DNA of 64,000 nucleotides from Drechslerella dactyloides (GCA_020064725.1 JAGTWJ010000006.1:558001-622000), one strand, 5' to 3'. Positions 49,537 to 62,678 are shown, counted from the first letter of the stretch. The notes: generated by a model from the sequence alone, not told the origin. Program-made: numbers and translations.

Positions 49537-51715
49537 TATATAAAGTACCTAAAATCTTTTACAAACTAAAATATAATTTGTAAATAAATAAAAAAAAAAA
49601 GAGTCTTAAGCCTACCCTCCTCTTTAGTAGAGGTGATTAAATAGTTAATAAATTATAAAAGATAAATTATAGTTTAAGATAGTAGTTTATAAATATTTTT
49701 TTAGTTTAAATAATAAAAGTAAATTAATAAATTTATTATCTAAATATTAAGATATTTTATAAGTTGAAAAAATAAATTAAATATTTATACTGCTACTTTT
49801 AAGTGAATTTATAAAATATATTATATATACAATTTACGTGGTTTAAATAAGAAGTCTATTTCTATAGTTTAGTATTAATATTTTATACTATATTTTAAAT
49901 AGTATGGATTAAATAATATAAATTGATTAGAAGAGTAAATAAAAAACTATTAATAATAATAGAAAGTAGTGGTAGTGGAATTATAGAAAGTGAAGGTAGA
50001 ATAAATAGTACTAAGGTGGTAGGTGGTATATATATAAGTAGAATTATAGTATAATTTAAGAAGATATTTAGAAAAATAATAATAGGAAGATTAAGTAAAA
50101 GATTTTATAGATTAATTAGTACTAAATTGGGAATTATATAGTTAAGGTTGGTTTATAGGTTTATGATTAATTGGGGGATTATAAAATAAAATCTATAATT
50201 AATTAAATGATTTATAAATTAAAAGATTAGTAAAATAATTAGTAAAGTATTCTATAAGTTAATTTACTTTTGAATTTATAAGTAGTTTTATAATTATTAT
50301 AGATATAATCTAAATAAGTACCAGAAAAGGAATTTGGATTTATATAATAAATATAAGGGGGGTTTAAGCTAGGATAGTAATTATAGAATAAAATAATAAT
50401 ATAAGTTATAGAATTTATATATATTTAGTTTATAATAGTTTTTTTATTTTTAGTATTGTAAATTATATTAATTTGTATAGTAGTTAATTTAGTTAAAAGA
50501 AGAATAAGGAAGACTGTATTATTAAGAGTAATAGATATTGTTATAAAAGGTAGAAGATAAAAGATAGAAGATGAGAGGAGAAAGAGTATAACTATATAAA
50601 ATAGGTTATAAAAGTAGAAGTATTGTAGATATTAAGATAGATTATAAAGTAGATAATATAAGAGAGATAAAAAAACATATATATATAATATAGAAAAAAG
50701 AGAAAAAGAGAAGACACATTAATATCTATCTATAAATTAAATTATTATCTTTTTTTCTCTTACTCTACTATTTATAAAATAAGTTATTTTGTGATTTAAT
50801 ATGTTCTGTAAGCTTTTATTTATTTTATAAACTTACTTTATAGTTTAAGTGTTCAGTACAGTTTAAAATAAGTACTCTAGTATAGTAAAATTAGAGAACA
50901 AAAAAAATATATAAGTTTTAAATAAATTACCACACCATACTACACACCAATTACCAAACAAAACAAATACATATCTAGAAAAAACCTATAAACTATAAAC
51001 TATTTTAGTATTAACTATATACCCAAAAATATATTTCTAAATAATTCAACCCTACATAATAACTACCAAAGTAGAATATAAATAGTTTATAAAACAGCCA
51101 ACACAGCAACTATTAAAGTAGCACACAAATAGCTCACAAAACAGTAAAACATAGTAATTACCCAAGCAAAACAGCAAACATAACAACTAACAAAACAATA
51201 AACATAATAGTTACTATAATAGCACACAAAAATAGTTTATAAAACAGCTAGCATAGTAGCTGCCAAAATAAAACACAAGCAGTTTATAAAGTAGCTAGTA
51301 CAATAACTACTAAAACAGCACACAAACAACTTACAAAATAGTAAAGTATAATAATTACTCAAGCAACACACATAGCAACTAGCATAGCAACAAACAAAGT
51401 AGCTAAAGTAATAATAAATAAAACAAATAATAGAATAATAAATATCCAACTCTTAAGCAAATAGTAAAACAACTAACTCAACAACTCCCATTACAAACTA
51501 ATATAGTAGCAACTAACAAAACAACTAACTAAAACAACTTCTAACTTAGTTATTAAAACTACTAATTAAATAATTTATAGACTACTCAATCAATAACAAA
51601 AAGAACAATCTATAAAACAATTTATAATAAAAACTATAATAAAATTACTATAACAACACAACCAACAATCTATATTAAATAACTATTTTATAATTTATTC
51701 TAAATTAAATTAAAA
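49537..51715 (+). repeat. Z module, copy 1 (between Copia B pol and LTR3)
   Basis: 2.2 kb of unknown function that aligns with 51951–54072. It starts TAAAGTACCTAAAATC and holds an AAAAAAAAAAGAGTCTTAAGCC tract. A once-coding-looking middle follows (for example NLNKYQKRNLDLYNKYKGG read near 50300), then a run of about 48-bp imperfect tandem repeats (about 51060–51420). No domain is recognised. It sits between pol and the 3' LTR, where some LTR elements carry an extra gene. Confidence 0.65.
51060..51420. repeat. ~48-bp imperfect tandem repeats in Z1
   Basis: Successive units share GTAGCACACAAATAG-, TTTATAAAACAGC- and CATAGTAGCTACTAAA-like words spaced about 48 bases, which is 16 codons. Equivalent units occur in Z2 at about 53400–53760. 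The Cys-rich minus-strand frame at 51237–51449 is just the antisense of this repeat. Confidence 0.6.
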
Positions 51716-51950
51716 TATTAGATTAAATAACAATCCAGATCATAATTAACATACAATTCAATATACAACAACATACAAACTATAGAATACTCAGCTACTA
51801 ATTAGTAATAAAACACTCTAAATAACTATACAATCACATAGTCTGCAGACTACCATCTAATTATTTTCTGATACTCTGCCATGCAATCTACAGACATTAT
51901 TATAATATATACTGATATATGCATAAGATCTCGACCTACATAACATAACA
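51716..51950 (+). repeat. Copia LTR3 (235 bp)
   Basis: Aligns with LTR1 over its full length. Its start has decayed from TGTTAG to TATTAG and it ends CATAACATAACA. G-to-A changes dominate. Confidence 0.88.
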
Positions 51951-54072
51951 TATACAAAGCACCCAAAATTCTTTACAAACTAAAGTATAACTTGTAAATA
52001 GATAAAAAAAAAGAGTCCCAAGCCTACCCTCCTTTTTGGTAGAGGCAACCAAGCAGTTAACAGACTGTGAAAGACAAACCACAGCTCAAGGCAGTGGCCC
52101 ATGAGCACCCTCCTGGCCTAGATAGCGAAAGTCAAATACTTACGCTACCACTCCTGAGCAAACTTGTGAAACACATCATACATGTGATTTAGGCGGTTCA
52201 AGCGAAGAGCCTGTCTCTACAGCTTAGTATTAATATTTTATATTATATTTTAAATAGTATAGATTAAATAATATAAACTAATTAGAAGAGCAAGCAAAGA
52301 ACTGTTAATAATAATAGAAGATAGTAATAATAGAATTATAGAAGGTAAAGATAGAATAAATAATACTAAATAGTATATATATAGATAAAACTGCAGTATG
52401 GTTTAGAAAAATATCCAGGAAAATAATAATAGAGGGATTAACTAAAAGATTTTATAAATTAATTAGTATTAGGCTAGGAATTATATAATTAAAATTAATC
52501 TATAGGTCTATGATTAATTAGGGGATTATAAAATGGAATCTATAATTGGCTAGGCAATCTATAAATCAAAAAATTAATAAAATAATTAATAAAATACTTT
52601 ATAAATTAATTTATTTCTAAACTTATAGATAATCTTATAGTTATTATAAATATAATTTAAATAGATACTAAAAAAGGAATTCAGATTTATATAACAAATA
52701 TAAAAAAGACTTAAGCCAAGATAGTAACTACAGGGTAAAATAATAACATAAGTTATAGAATCTATATATATTTAATTTATGGTGGTTTTCTTGTTCTTAG
52801 TATTATAAACTATATCAATCTACACAGCAATTAATTTAGTTAGAAAAAGAGTAGAGAAAACTATACTATTAAAAACAATAAATATTATCATAAAAAACAA
52901 AAAACAAAAGGTAAAAAATAAAAAAAAAAGAGTATAACTATATAAAGCAGATCATAAAAATAGAAATATTATAGATGTTAAAATAAATTATAAAGTAGGT
53001 AATACAAAAGAGATAAAAAAACATATATATATATAATATAAAAAAAAAAGAAAGAAGGAGACACATTAATATTTATTTATAAATTAAATTACTATCTCCT
53101 TCTCTTTTATTCTATAAAATAAGCTATTCTATAATTTAATATATTCTATAAACTTCTTATTTACTCTATAAACTTACCCTATAGTTTAAGTATTTAATAC
53201 AGCTTAAAATAAATACTCTAATATAGCAAAACCAAAAAAAAAAAAAAAATATATAAATTTTAAACAAATTACCACATTATATTATATACTAGCTACTAAA
53301 TAAAATAAATATATATCTAAGAAAAGTTTATAAGTTATAAACTACTTTAATATTAACTATATATCTAAAAATATATTCTTAAATAATTTAGCCTTATATA
53401 ATAGTTACTAAAATAGAGTATAAGTAATTTACAAAACAGCTAATATAGTAGCTACTAGAATAATATACAAATAACTTACAAAGTAGTAAAATATAGTAAT
53501 TACTTAAATAGCTAGTAAAGCAGTAAATATAACAGTTAATAAAGCAGCAAGCATAGTAACTACTATAATAATATATAAAAATAGCTTACAAAATAGCTAA
53601 TACAATAGCTATTAAAACAAAATATAAATAACTCACAAAATAACTAATACAGTAGTTACTAGAATAGCACACAAACAATTTATAAAATAGTAAAGTATAA
53701 TAACTACCCAAGCAATACACACAATAGTTAACATAATAGCAAACAAAGCAGCTAAAATAACAATAAATAAAATAGATAATAAAATAATAAATATCTAGTT
53801 TTTAAACAGATAGCAAAACAACTAATTCAACAATTTTCATTACAAGCTAACATAGTAACCCTTTAATAACTAATAAAGTAACTAACCAAAATAACTTTTA
53901 ATTCAACTACTAGAATTATTAATTAAACAACTTACAAACTACTCAATCAATAACAAAAAAAACAATTTATAAAATAACCTATAATAAAAATTATAATAAG
54001 ATTATTATAGCAACACAGCCAATAATCTACATTAAATAACTATTTTACAATTTATTTTAGATTAAGCCAAAA
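51951..54072 (+). repeat. Z module, copy 2 (LTR3–Z2–LTR4)
   Basis: 2,122 bp aligned to Z1 but here lying directly between two LTRs with no gag–pol. The first 290 bases keep unusually normal composition (about 52020–52240, for example CCATGAGCACCCTCCTGG), while the matching part of Z1 is heavily mutated. LTR–Z–LTR has the form of a large non-autonomous LTR element. The tandem repeat block recurs near its right end. Confidence 0.65.
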
Positions 54073-54307
54073 TATTAAATTAAATAATAATTTAAATCAT
54101 AATTAATATATAATTTAATATACAGCAGCATACAGATTATAGAATACTTAGCCACTAATTAATAACAAAATATTCTAAATAACTATACAGTCACATAGTC
54201 TATAGACTGCCATCTAATTACCTCCTAATACTCTACCATACAATCTACAGACATCATCACAATATATACTGATATATGCATAAGATCTCAACCTACATAA
54301 CATAACA
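54073..54307 (+). repeat. Copia LTR4 (235 bp)
   Basis: Fourth full-length 235-bp copy. Its start has decayed to TATTAAATTAAATAATAA and it ends CATAACATAACA. It closes the tandem Copia array. Confidence 0.88.
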
Positions 54308-54579
54308 AAAATATTATATAATAGTTTACTAAAAATATCTTCTTATTATTTTTATAAAGATATTAAAGAGATATTATTTAAAAAATTGGATAATATATAT
54401 GTTATAAATATTTTAAAAATAGTTTATAGGGATATTAAATCTTAAATAAATAATTTAGTTCAGCTTAATTTGTTAATGTGTATTATTGAAGAACTAAAAT
54501 CTCAAAATATTATAAATTAGTTATTAAATATATTAAAGAATAAATAGAGTAATTAAAGTAACTAAAAATTAAATATCTA
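54308..54579. other. AT-rich segment between LTR4 and foldback element 2
   Basis: About 270 bases. It may be part of the Gypsy gag region cut by the foldback insertion, since Gypsy gag sequence continues on the other side. No motif proves it. Confidence 0.35.
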
Positions 54580-55667
54580 ACGTCAACGATAAGCGAGCGG
54601 GACAGACAAGCGAGCGGGACACCTACCCTGCCCAACACCCCACCAAAAACCTTTTATTTAATATCGTAATAAATATTTAATATAAAATTATAAAAAATTT
54701 AATTTAATTAGATATATATTTAAATATTTTAATTATATTTTTTTAATTTTTTTAATATTAATACTAAATTAATAATAATTATTTTAATTTTTTAAAAAAC
54801 AACACATTTTTTTAGGTGTTTGACTGTAAATATCTCTATAATTTATTAATAAAAATCTCTAAAAATGTAATATATAATAGATATCTGTATAATCTAGGTT
54901 TATACCGAGCCATTACTTAATATATTAAAAATTAAGGTCTAGAAAGTCTGCTAAAGTCGGTACAACACAGGCACAACACTCTAGCTATTTTTCTTAATAA
55001 TTATATATAAAAAAATTTTAAAAAATTAATATTAAATTAAATAAGATTAAATTATAATTTTATAATTTTTTAAATTTTTTTTATTAAAAATTCAATTTTT
55101 TATAATTTTTAAAAATTTTGTATAATAAAAATTAAAAAATTAAGAATAAATTCAATATTATATAAAAAAAATTAAAAAAATTTAATAATTAATTTTTAAT
55201 ATATTAAAATTAAAATTAATTTTTTTTAGATTTTTTTATTATATTTTTATATATAATTTTATCGAAAATAGTTGGATGTGTTGTACCGACTTTAGCAGAC
55301 TTTCTAGACCTTAATTTTTAATATATTAAGTAATGGCTCGGTATAAACCTAGATTATACAGATATCTATTATATATTACATTTTTAGAGATTTTTATTAA
55401 TAAATTATAGAGATATTTACAGTCAAACACCTAAAAAAATGTGTTGTTTTTTAAAAAATTAAAATAATTATTATTAATTTAATATTAGGTTTAAAAAATT
55501 AAAAAAAATAATATTAGATTATCTTAATCTATATTTATTTAAAATATTTTTTTTTATAATTTTCTAATAGATATTGACTACAATATTAATGAAAGGGTTT
55601 TTGGTGGGGTGTTTGACCAGGAGGGTGACCCGGTCGCTTGTCTGACCCGGTCGCTTATCGTACACGT
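54580..55667. mobile_element. 1,088-bp foldback (MITE-like) element 2, hybrid ends
   Basis: Exactly the same length as element 1 and flanked by TA. From about 54770 to the right end it is almost identical to element 1. The left 190 bases instead differ at many sites, including C/G transversions that RIP cannot make. The left terminus reads ACGTCAACGATAAGCGAGCG, as in the pogo ends; the right terminus matches element 1. The outer part of the left arm therefore no longer pairs well with the right arm. Confidence 0.85.
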
Positions 55668-58600
55668 TATTAGTTTTAAAAAAGCTTATAATAGAAAAAA
55701 CCCTATTATAATTTAAATAAATATTATTTTAATAAATATACTAAAAAACCTTAATAGAATTAGACCTAAATCAGAAAATTTTCTTAGAAATCAAATAAAA
55801 CTTATGGGTTAGAACCTATGAATCTTAATACCATTCAACACCAAAAACCTAAGAAATCTAATATACTTTTTTACTATTAATGTAATAAGGTAGGATATAT
55901 TAAACAAGATTATTTTGAAAATAAAAGAAAAAAAAACTTTTAGAAATAATCTTAACAAAAACAATAGTTTAAAATAATAAAATAATTATTTATTCTTAAA
56001 GACTTTAATATAATAATAAATAAAATATAAAGATATATATATCTTGGAGCTGGACTAGTTTAGTGCTAAGATATTATTTAAAAAATTAATATAATTATTA
56101 AATAGAATTTTATTTTATTCACTGACACATAGCCAAGAAAAAACAAATTTAATTGGTTATAAAATAATTTTATACTAAAAATATATCTAGTATATAAAAG
56201 AAATTTAAATAGACACTTATAGAAAAAATACCAAATAAACATAGAAATCTCCATAAAAACAATCTAAATATTTTTAATTTTAATTATACCTTTAGTTTAA
56301 TTCAACTAATTACAGTAGAAACTTATCCCCAAAAACCCTAGAAAATATAATAAAAATTACTACACTAAATAGAAATAAAAAACTAAGATAATTAATAAAA
56401 ACACCAGCAAACCTATCTTTTAGATAATCTTCTCCTAATAATATATTTAGATTTATAAATTATAAATTTATATTAAATATAAACTAAATATATTTATAGG
56501 AGAATAAACTATCTATAGGATATTTAAAACTAATCTTTACTAAAATTATCAACAATAGCCAAAATACAATACTATTAGATACAAAAACACAATCAACAAA
56601 AAACACAGTATTTTTCAACTATACTAAAAATCTACATACCACTATATGACCATCTTATATAGATAAAACTTTGCTAATTAATAAAAAGTCTATTAGTCTT
56701 AGATAGAAAACAATAAAAACTTATCTTAATATAATCCTGATAAATAATGATAATTTTTTAAGAGTATAAGATATCTTTTTTACAAAAAACAAAAATACTA
56801 TTTTTATAGAAAAAATAACACCAATATTTAATTATATAGATACTTTAATTTGTATAATAATTACTATAATAAATAGATCTATTAACACCACCATTTTTTA
56901 TATTTTAATTATATCAAAGAACAATTATTTAGAAAAACTTTTAACACTTTTAAATATATATACTACATTAGATATTTTGTAATATAGAACAACTACTATA
57001 CACACTATTACAACAATTCCAAATCAAGAAAATGGAAAAAGCTAATCTAAATAAAATAGGCTTAAAAAGATATACTAGATAGAATCAGAGACCTAATGTA
57101 GGAATACAAAAAAAATCAAAAAATCTACAAAAGAATAAATAACTCCAACCAACAAAGTGACTCTAACAAAATAGAATATACTACAGACAGTGAACCAAAA
57201 AAACTACCCTATGTATTATGTATAATATACACCAGAACCTTTAATATATACAAAGAATAGGAACAACACTCTGATACTTGTTTTTGCTAGAAATATGAAG
57301 AAAGAATACTGGAACCTAAAACCAGATATTTTTGTAAAAATTGTATATACTATTTCAAAGAATATAGAGAAAGATAATGATATTACTATATATACTTAGC
57401 AGGGAAAGGAAAAATCTACTACCCAAAATGCTTTTGCAGTTTTAATACCTTGAAAACTTGTAGAAAACACACTTGATAATACAAATCAAAAAACTAGGAA
57501 TGCTTCAGAACTAATAAGAATACACCAAGGCAAAAAATCCTAGTTTTTGCAGAAAATTTATTCTTATTTTACTTATTTTTGAAAACTTTATAAAGACTTT
57601 AATTAATAGTAGAATAAAAAAAAACTATATCTTTACTATAATAGTATAAAAATATTAATTTAAAATGTAATAAAAATCTAATATTTACTAAGTTACTGTT
57701 TTTTTATATTAAATTTTAGGAAAAGTTATCTAAGAAATAACCTTAAATTATTTATTAATGGATATTTAAAAAAATATATAATTGATGTTTTAGACCTTTT
57801 AAAAAATACCCTATTAGTTCTTGGATTCTTATAGCTAGTAAAATATAACCTTAGTATTAATTGGAGAAAAAGAGAAATTATCTTTGATAATTATGATTAT
57901 TAGAGAATTACTAGAATATGATTAATTAATAAAAATATCTTGAAAAAAACCTATTTAAAACTTATGATATATTTATCTGAGAAAAAAATTAGAAATAGAT
58001 ATAAATATAAATCAAATATTTTATGAAGAGTATGGATCTAAACTAAGGAATTATGTATAATATCTAAGATGGTAGATATCTTTAAATGGATATCTAAAAA
58101 AAGAAAAAATATCTTTTAACCTGTATCAGAAGAATAAATCTTACTAGAAATCAATTTATTTAAATATTTAATACTACTATAGGAAGGAATGTAACTTTGA
58201 TTTATGTTAATATATAGATGTATTGATTAAGAGATAGTAGTACTCTGTGAATATATTAAAGAAAATCTTAAAATAGGATATATATGATTTTCCAATTTAT
58301 TAGTAGGATACTCTATCCTGTTTGTAAAAAAGAAAGACTTAGATAAATTATGAATTTGTATTGATTACTAAACTTTTAATGTAATTATTATTAAGGATAG
58401 AGGACCCCTACTTTTTATTAGTAAATTTTTTGATAGGATATTAGGTGTTATAATTTATATAAAATTTGATTTTATTAATGTATATTATAATATTAGGATT
58501 AATTCTGGAGAAGAATAGAAGACTGCTTTTAGAATTAGATATAAATTATTTGAATATTTAGTTATGTTCTTTAGATTAACCAATATATCTATAATCTTTT

Positions 58601-60397
58601 AAATGTTTATGAATTATGTTTTATGAGAATATATTGATAATATATATATAGTATATTTAGATGATATTTTCATCTATAGTATAGATTTTAATAAATATTA
58701 AAAATATATTAACTAAATTTTTAAAATCTTAAATTAATATAAGCTTAAGGTTAAACCAAAAAAATCTGAATTCAAAGTTACTAAAATTAAATTTCTAGAA
58801 GTTATTATAATTTTATATGATATATAAATGGACTTAAAGAAGGTATAAGTTATATAAGACTAGTTAATATTGAAAATGTTTAAGGAAGTATAAACTTTTT
58901 TAGGATTATATAATTACTACTAATAATTCATTTGAAAATATAGTTATCTAGTTCTTGCTCTTTTAGAATTAACAAAAAAAAATATATAATTTGAGATGAC
59001 CAAAAAAAAAATTAAAGCTTTTTAAATTTTAAAGAAAACCTTTATCTTAGTATTAATTTTCAAATTATATAATTCTAAATTATTAGTATAAATAAAAACC
59101 AATATTTTTATAGTAGTTTTAGAAGCCTATTTATTATAAAAACAATTTGATCAGAAATAATATTTAATTATCTATTTATTATATAAATTTAATATTATAA
59201 AAATCAGATATTTAATATACAACAAAAAACTTATAACTATTTTATATACTTACAAAAAATAAAAAATCTATCTGTAGACTATAGAACTATTTAAAATACT
59301 TTCAAACCACAAAAATCTTATCTACTTCTTAACAACAAAAAAACTTAATAAATATTAAGTTTGATGGTAGGAAATATTTAGTAAATATAATATAAAAATC
59401 ACTTACTTCAGAAGAAAAAAAAATGTTAGAGTTAATACTATCAGCTGATAATCTAACCTAATAGAAAATATCTCTACAAACAAAGAAGTAATCCTAGAAT
59501 AATAAAGAAATATTATTACTATCAACAAGAAACTCAATTTTATTATTCATAAAATAAAACCTGAAATAGCTATAAAATTAAAAAAAAATTATTAAAAGGA
59601 TATAACAACAAAAAGAATATTTTAGAATTCTAAAGAAATCACTATACCCTTTATCTTAGAAAATGGATATATTTTTTTCAAAAATCTTTTCTACATCTTA
59701 AACAAAAAATTACAACTTAAAATCTTATAACTATATTATGACACACTTATACATAGTTATTTAAAAATTAAAAAAACATAAAAACTTATCACACAACAAT
59801 ATTTTTAGCCCAAAATAAAACAACAAATTAAAAACTATATCAAGACATATAATTTATACCTAAGAAATAAACCAGTAAGATATGTACCTTATAGATACCT
59901 ATAACTGAATGAGGCACCAACTAAACCATTTTAAATTATAATCTATGATTTTGTATAAGGATTACCACACTCAAGAGATCCCCTAACAAGCTAAATCTAT
60001 GATAAAATTTTAATCATCACTTGTAGATTTACCAAAACTATTATTCTGGAATTATGAAATAATTCTTAGAGAATAGAATAACTCTCAATAGTCTATAATA
60101 AATGAATATTTAACTAATATGGACTATAAGAAAACATATCTGCAACAGAGACCCCCTCTTTAGCAGCAAGTACTAGAAGCATATTATGAATATTATAGGT
60201 ATTAAATTTAATATAACAACTAAAGGAAAAGTTTAAACTAATGGAGCTTCTAAACAAAAAATCCAAACAGTTAAAATCTATCTCAGATCATTTTTTAATT
60301 ACACACAGAACAACTGGATAAAACTATTACTTATAACAAAACTTATTTATAATTCATCAAAACACTCAATTACAAACTACACACCTTACAAAGTATT

Positions 60398-60928
60398 ATG
60401 AGGATGGAACTTGTGAATTATATAGCTAGCCCTACCCACAAAAAAAATATATTTAGTACTAAAAATCACTCCAAGATCATAAGTAAACTACACAAACACC
60501 TAAAAAATAATCTAGATTTTATAGCAGAAACTATGTCTTATTACTATAATAGGAAAAAGACAAAGGCACCTTTTTTAAAAAAAGAAAATAAAACATACCT
60601 ACTTACTAAAAACATCAAAACAAAAAGACCCAACCAAAAACTCAATTTCCAAAAACTTAGACCCTACACCATAACCAAAAAACTAAATAAACACTTATTC
60701 AAACTCTATATTTTTAGAAACTCGAGAATCCACAAAACATTTCATATCACTCTACTTGAACCCATACCAGATGGATTTAGGGAAGAAACAGACAACCCAG
60801 AAATCAAAGAGGACAACTATAATAAATATAAAGTCGAAAAAATCCTAGATCACAAAAAGAACCCAAATACATTAGCCAACAAATTTCTAATTAGATGGAA
60901 GAACTATCTACCCAAAGAAAACTCATGA
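60398..60928 (+). pseudogene. Integrase C-terminus with chromodomain, Gypsy pol remnant
   Basis: Longest open stretch of the Gypsy pol, 176 codons. It holds the GPY/F-like region (KLRPYTITKKLNKHLFKLYI), then HKTFHITLLEPIPDG and a chromodomain-like block (YKVEKILDHKKN, NKFLIRWKNYLPKENS). It ends where the expected tryptophan codon has become TGA (60926–60928), a typical RIP nonsense change; the frame continues beyond as QPENN. Confidence 0.75.
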
Positions 60929-61314
60929 CAACCAGAAAACAATATCTCACCAGAATTTGTTAGATAATATTTTAACAAACCTAATGCTTGTAAAGCAGAA
61001 CAAGATCTGCCACCACAACAACCCCAAGGAAAACCTAGAAAGAACATCAGAACATAAAAGATTAATCATAATAATCATACTAAAAAGAATCTACCCTAGT
61101 AACAACATAAAAACTGCCTATTATAATATAAAAATCATATATATTATGAGTTATATAAAAAGAAACCTTATAAAAATAATATTGGAAATTATTATAAAAC
61201 TTAATATATTTTGGAATTAATAAAACTAGACTTTGATGAAATATTATTAAAAATTATTTTGGGAGATATAAAATTTAACTATTTTATGTTATTAGAAAAT
61301 TTATCTATTAGAGC

Positions 61315-61671
61315 CTAGATTTTATCTTTTAAATTAATACCTTTTTTATTGAGAGAATAATTTTTCTTGATATTTTTTATATTTAACAATTTAAGCTTAT
61401 AGGCTATATTTTTATTATATTTTAAAATAATCAACTTCATCTTCTTCTCACGATATAATATCTTAGATTGAAGATGGACTAATTTAGCTAGAGATTTAGT
61501 AAGATGTTGATAAACTTTAGATAGTTTAGCAATCTTCCAATAATAAAGTTTGGAGATACAGCATACTAAGAAAAATAAATTATGAAAATCATCAAAAACT
61601 ATTATAAAAAAAACAACACTTACAAAAAACCACATTACATTATAATAAACCTTACTTAAAACACACAGCAT
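61315..61671 (-). other. Open frame of 118 codons antisense to Gypsy, Lys/Leu-rich
   Basis: Uninterrupted frame on the minus strand between the Gypsy pol and its LTR end. The N-terminal half is hydrophobic; the second half is Lys/Leu-rich (AKLSKVYQHLTKSLAKL) and looks able to form a coiled coil. Stop-free length in such AT-rich sequence is unusual but can be chance. I do not recognise a family with confidence. Confidence 0.3.
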
Positions 61672-62678
61672 ACTTTCCCATATCTATAATAATATATTAA
61701 AAATTTTTTGAAATATAGATGTTGTAGGGAGTCACTGTAGAAAAACCAAATTCCTCAATCTCAAAAATAAGACAACAACAACACTTACTAAAGAAGATTT
61801 TATTAGTAGATTTAAACTTTATATATTTTTAAACCCAACCCAAAATTATTTAAATAAAATATATTAGAACCTAAATATTTTACAAAAAAAAAAAAAAAAC
61901 TAAAAAAATATTACTATTCTAAAATTTATATATTTAATTATCTAAGTTCTATTATATACAAAAAACCTATACTATTTTATTTTACACCATTAAATCCTAT
62001 ACACAAATTAGTATGTTGTTAATTCTTACAAAAAAAAAGATAATATTATAGGATAATAACTTAGCACCCAAATATCCTATATTAACCATATTCCCTTATT
62101 AGCATTTAACCCACATAAAGAATACAATAACATAATACTTATGCACCTTATATATTAGACTCCTATACAGAACACATATCTATATAAGATAAGCTTACAT
62201 AAAACCAGGACCTGTATCTAAAGTATTATTACATAAAGGGGTTAATCTCTGTTATCTTTCTCCCAGCACATAACCACTCACAGAACTTAATCAATGCTCA
62301 TTATTGAACACTAAGCAAACTTAATCAACACTCATCACTAAACATTGAGCAGGACTTTAATCAACACTCATTACTAAATATTAAGCACAACACATCAACA
62401 CATCCCTACTACTTCATATATCAAACATCATATATTTAACTAGTATACTCTATTATAGATTAATGGTTTTTTTCTTAAGAACCATCAGTCAACACCTAAA
62501 CCATAATATCTCAATAGCCAGTTTATTTACTATTGTTGTTATATACTCTATTACATAGTTACTATTATACTTGATATATACTTATCTCCCTCTATTAAGA
62601 ACCCCATATGATAGTGACTAAGAGTCAGGAACTTCAGAGTGAAGTGCGTTCGACCCGGTCCTGGGCCGAAGTGTAACA

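Larger units (their letters stand above)
42222..51950 (+). mobile_element. Copia-family retrotransposon, copy B, with extra Z module
   Basis: LTR2 to LTR3. The gag–pol region (42457–49536) aligns with copy A but is mutated mostly C-to-T on plus in its first part (T/G-rich), the opposite bias to much of copy A. The reverse-transcriptase YVDD site reads YINN at 48234–48245, and an RNase H region lies at about 48830–49260. Where copy A goes straight into its LTR after AATAATATAAACTATA, copy B instead enters a 2.2-kb module (Z1) before LTR3. A pogo element is inserted at 44939–46828. No intact open frame remains. Confidence 0.78.
55670..62678 (+). mobile_element. Ty3/Gypsy chromodomain LTR retrotransposon (RIP-degraded, 5' end missing)
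   Basis: Broken gag–pol on the plus strand in Gypsy order. A gag zinc knuckle of CxxCxxxxHxxxxC form is still traceable at 55872–55913 (two Cys and the His mutated). A protease-like LLDTKTQST follows near 56565. Reverse transcriptase spans about 58240–58690, with PILFVKKKD-like SILFVKKKD and an intact YLDD at 58653–58664. RNase H and its linker (LSNHKNLIYFLTTKKLN) lie near 59300. The integrase has an HHCC-like region near 59740–59870 and EAPTKPF. A chromodomain-like C-terminus follows. The right LTR ends at 62678 with GGGCCGAAGTGTAACA; its left end and the 5' LTR were not located. Left limit uncertain. Confidence 0.85.

Noticed and set aside
51060..51420. CRISPR array
   Set aside because: The repeats are imperfect, have no unique spacers and lie in a fungal nuclear retroelement.
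51237..51449. Cys/Tyr-rich small protein on the minus strand
   Set aside because: It is the reverse translation of the 48-bp tandem repeats and is not conserved as a frame in Z2.
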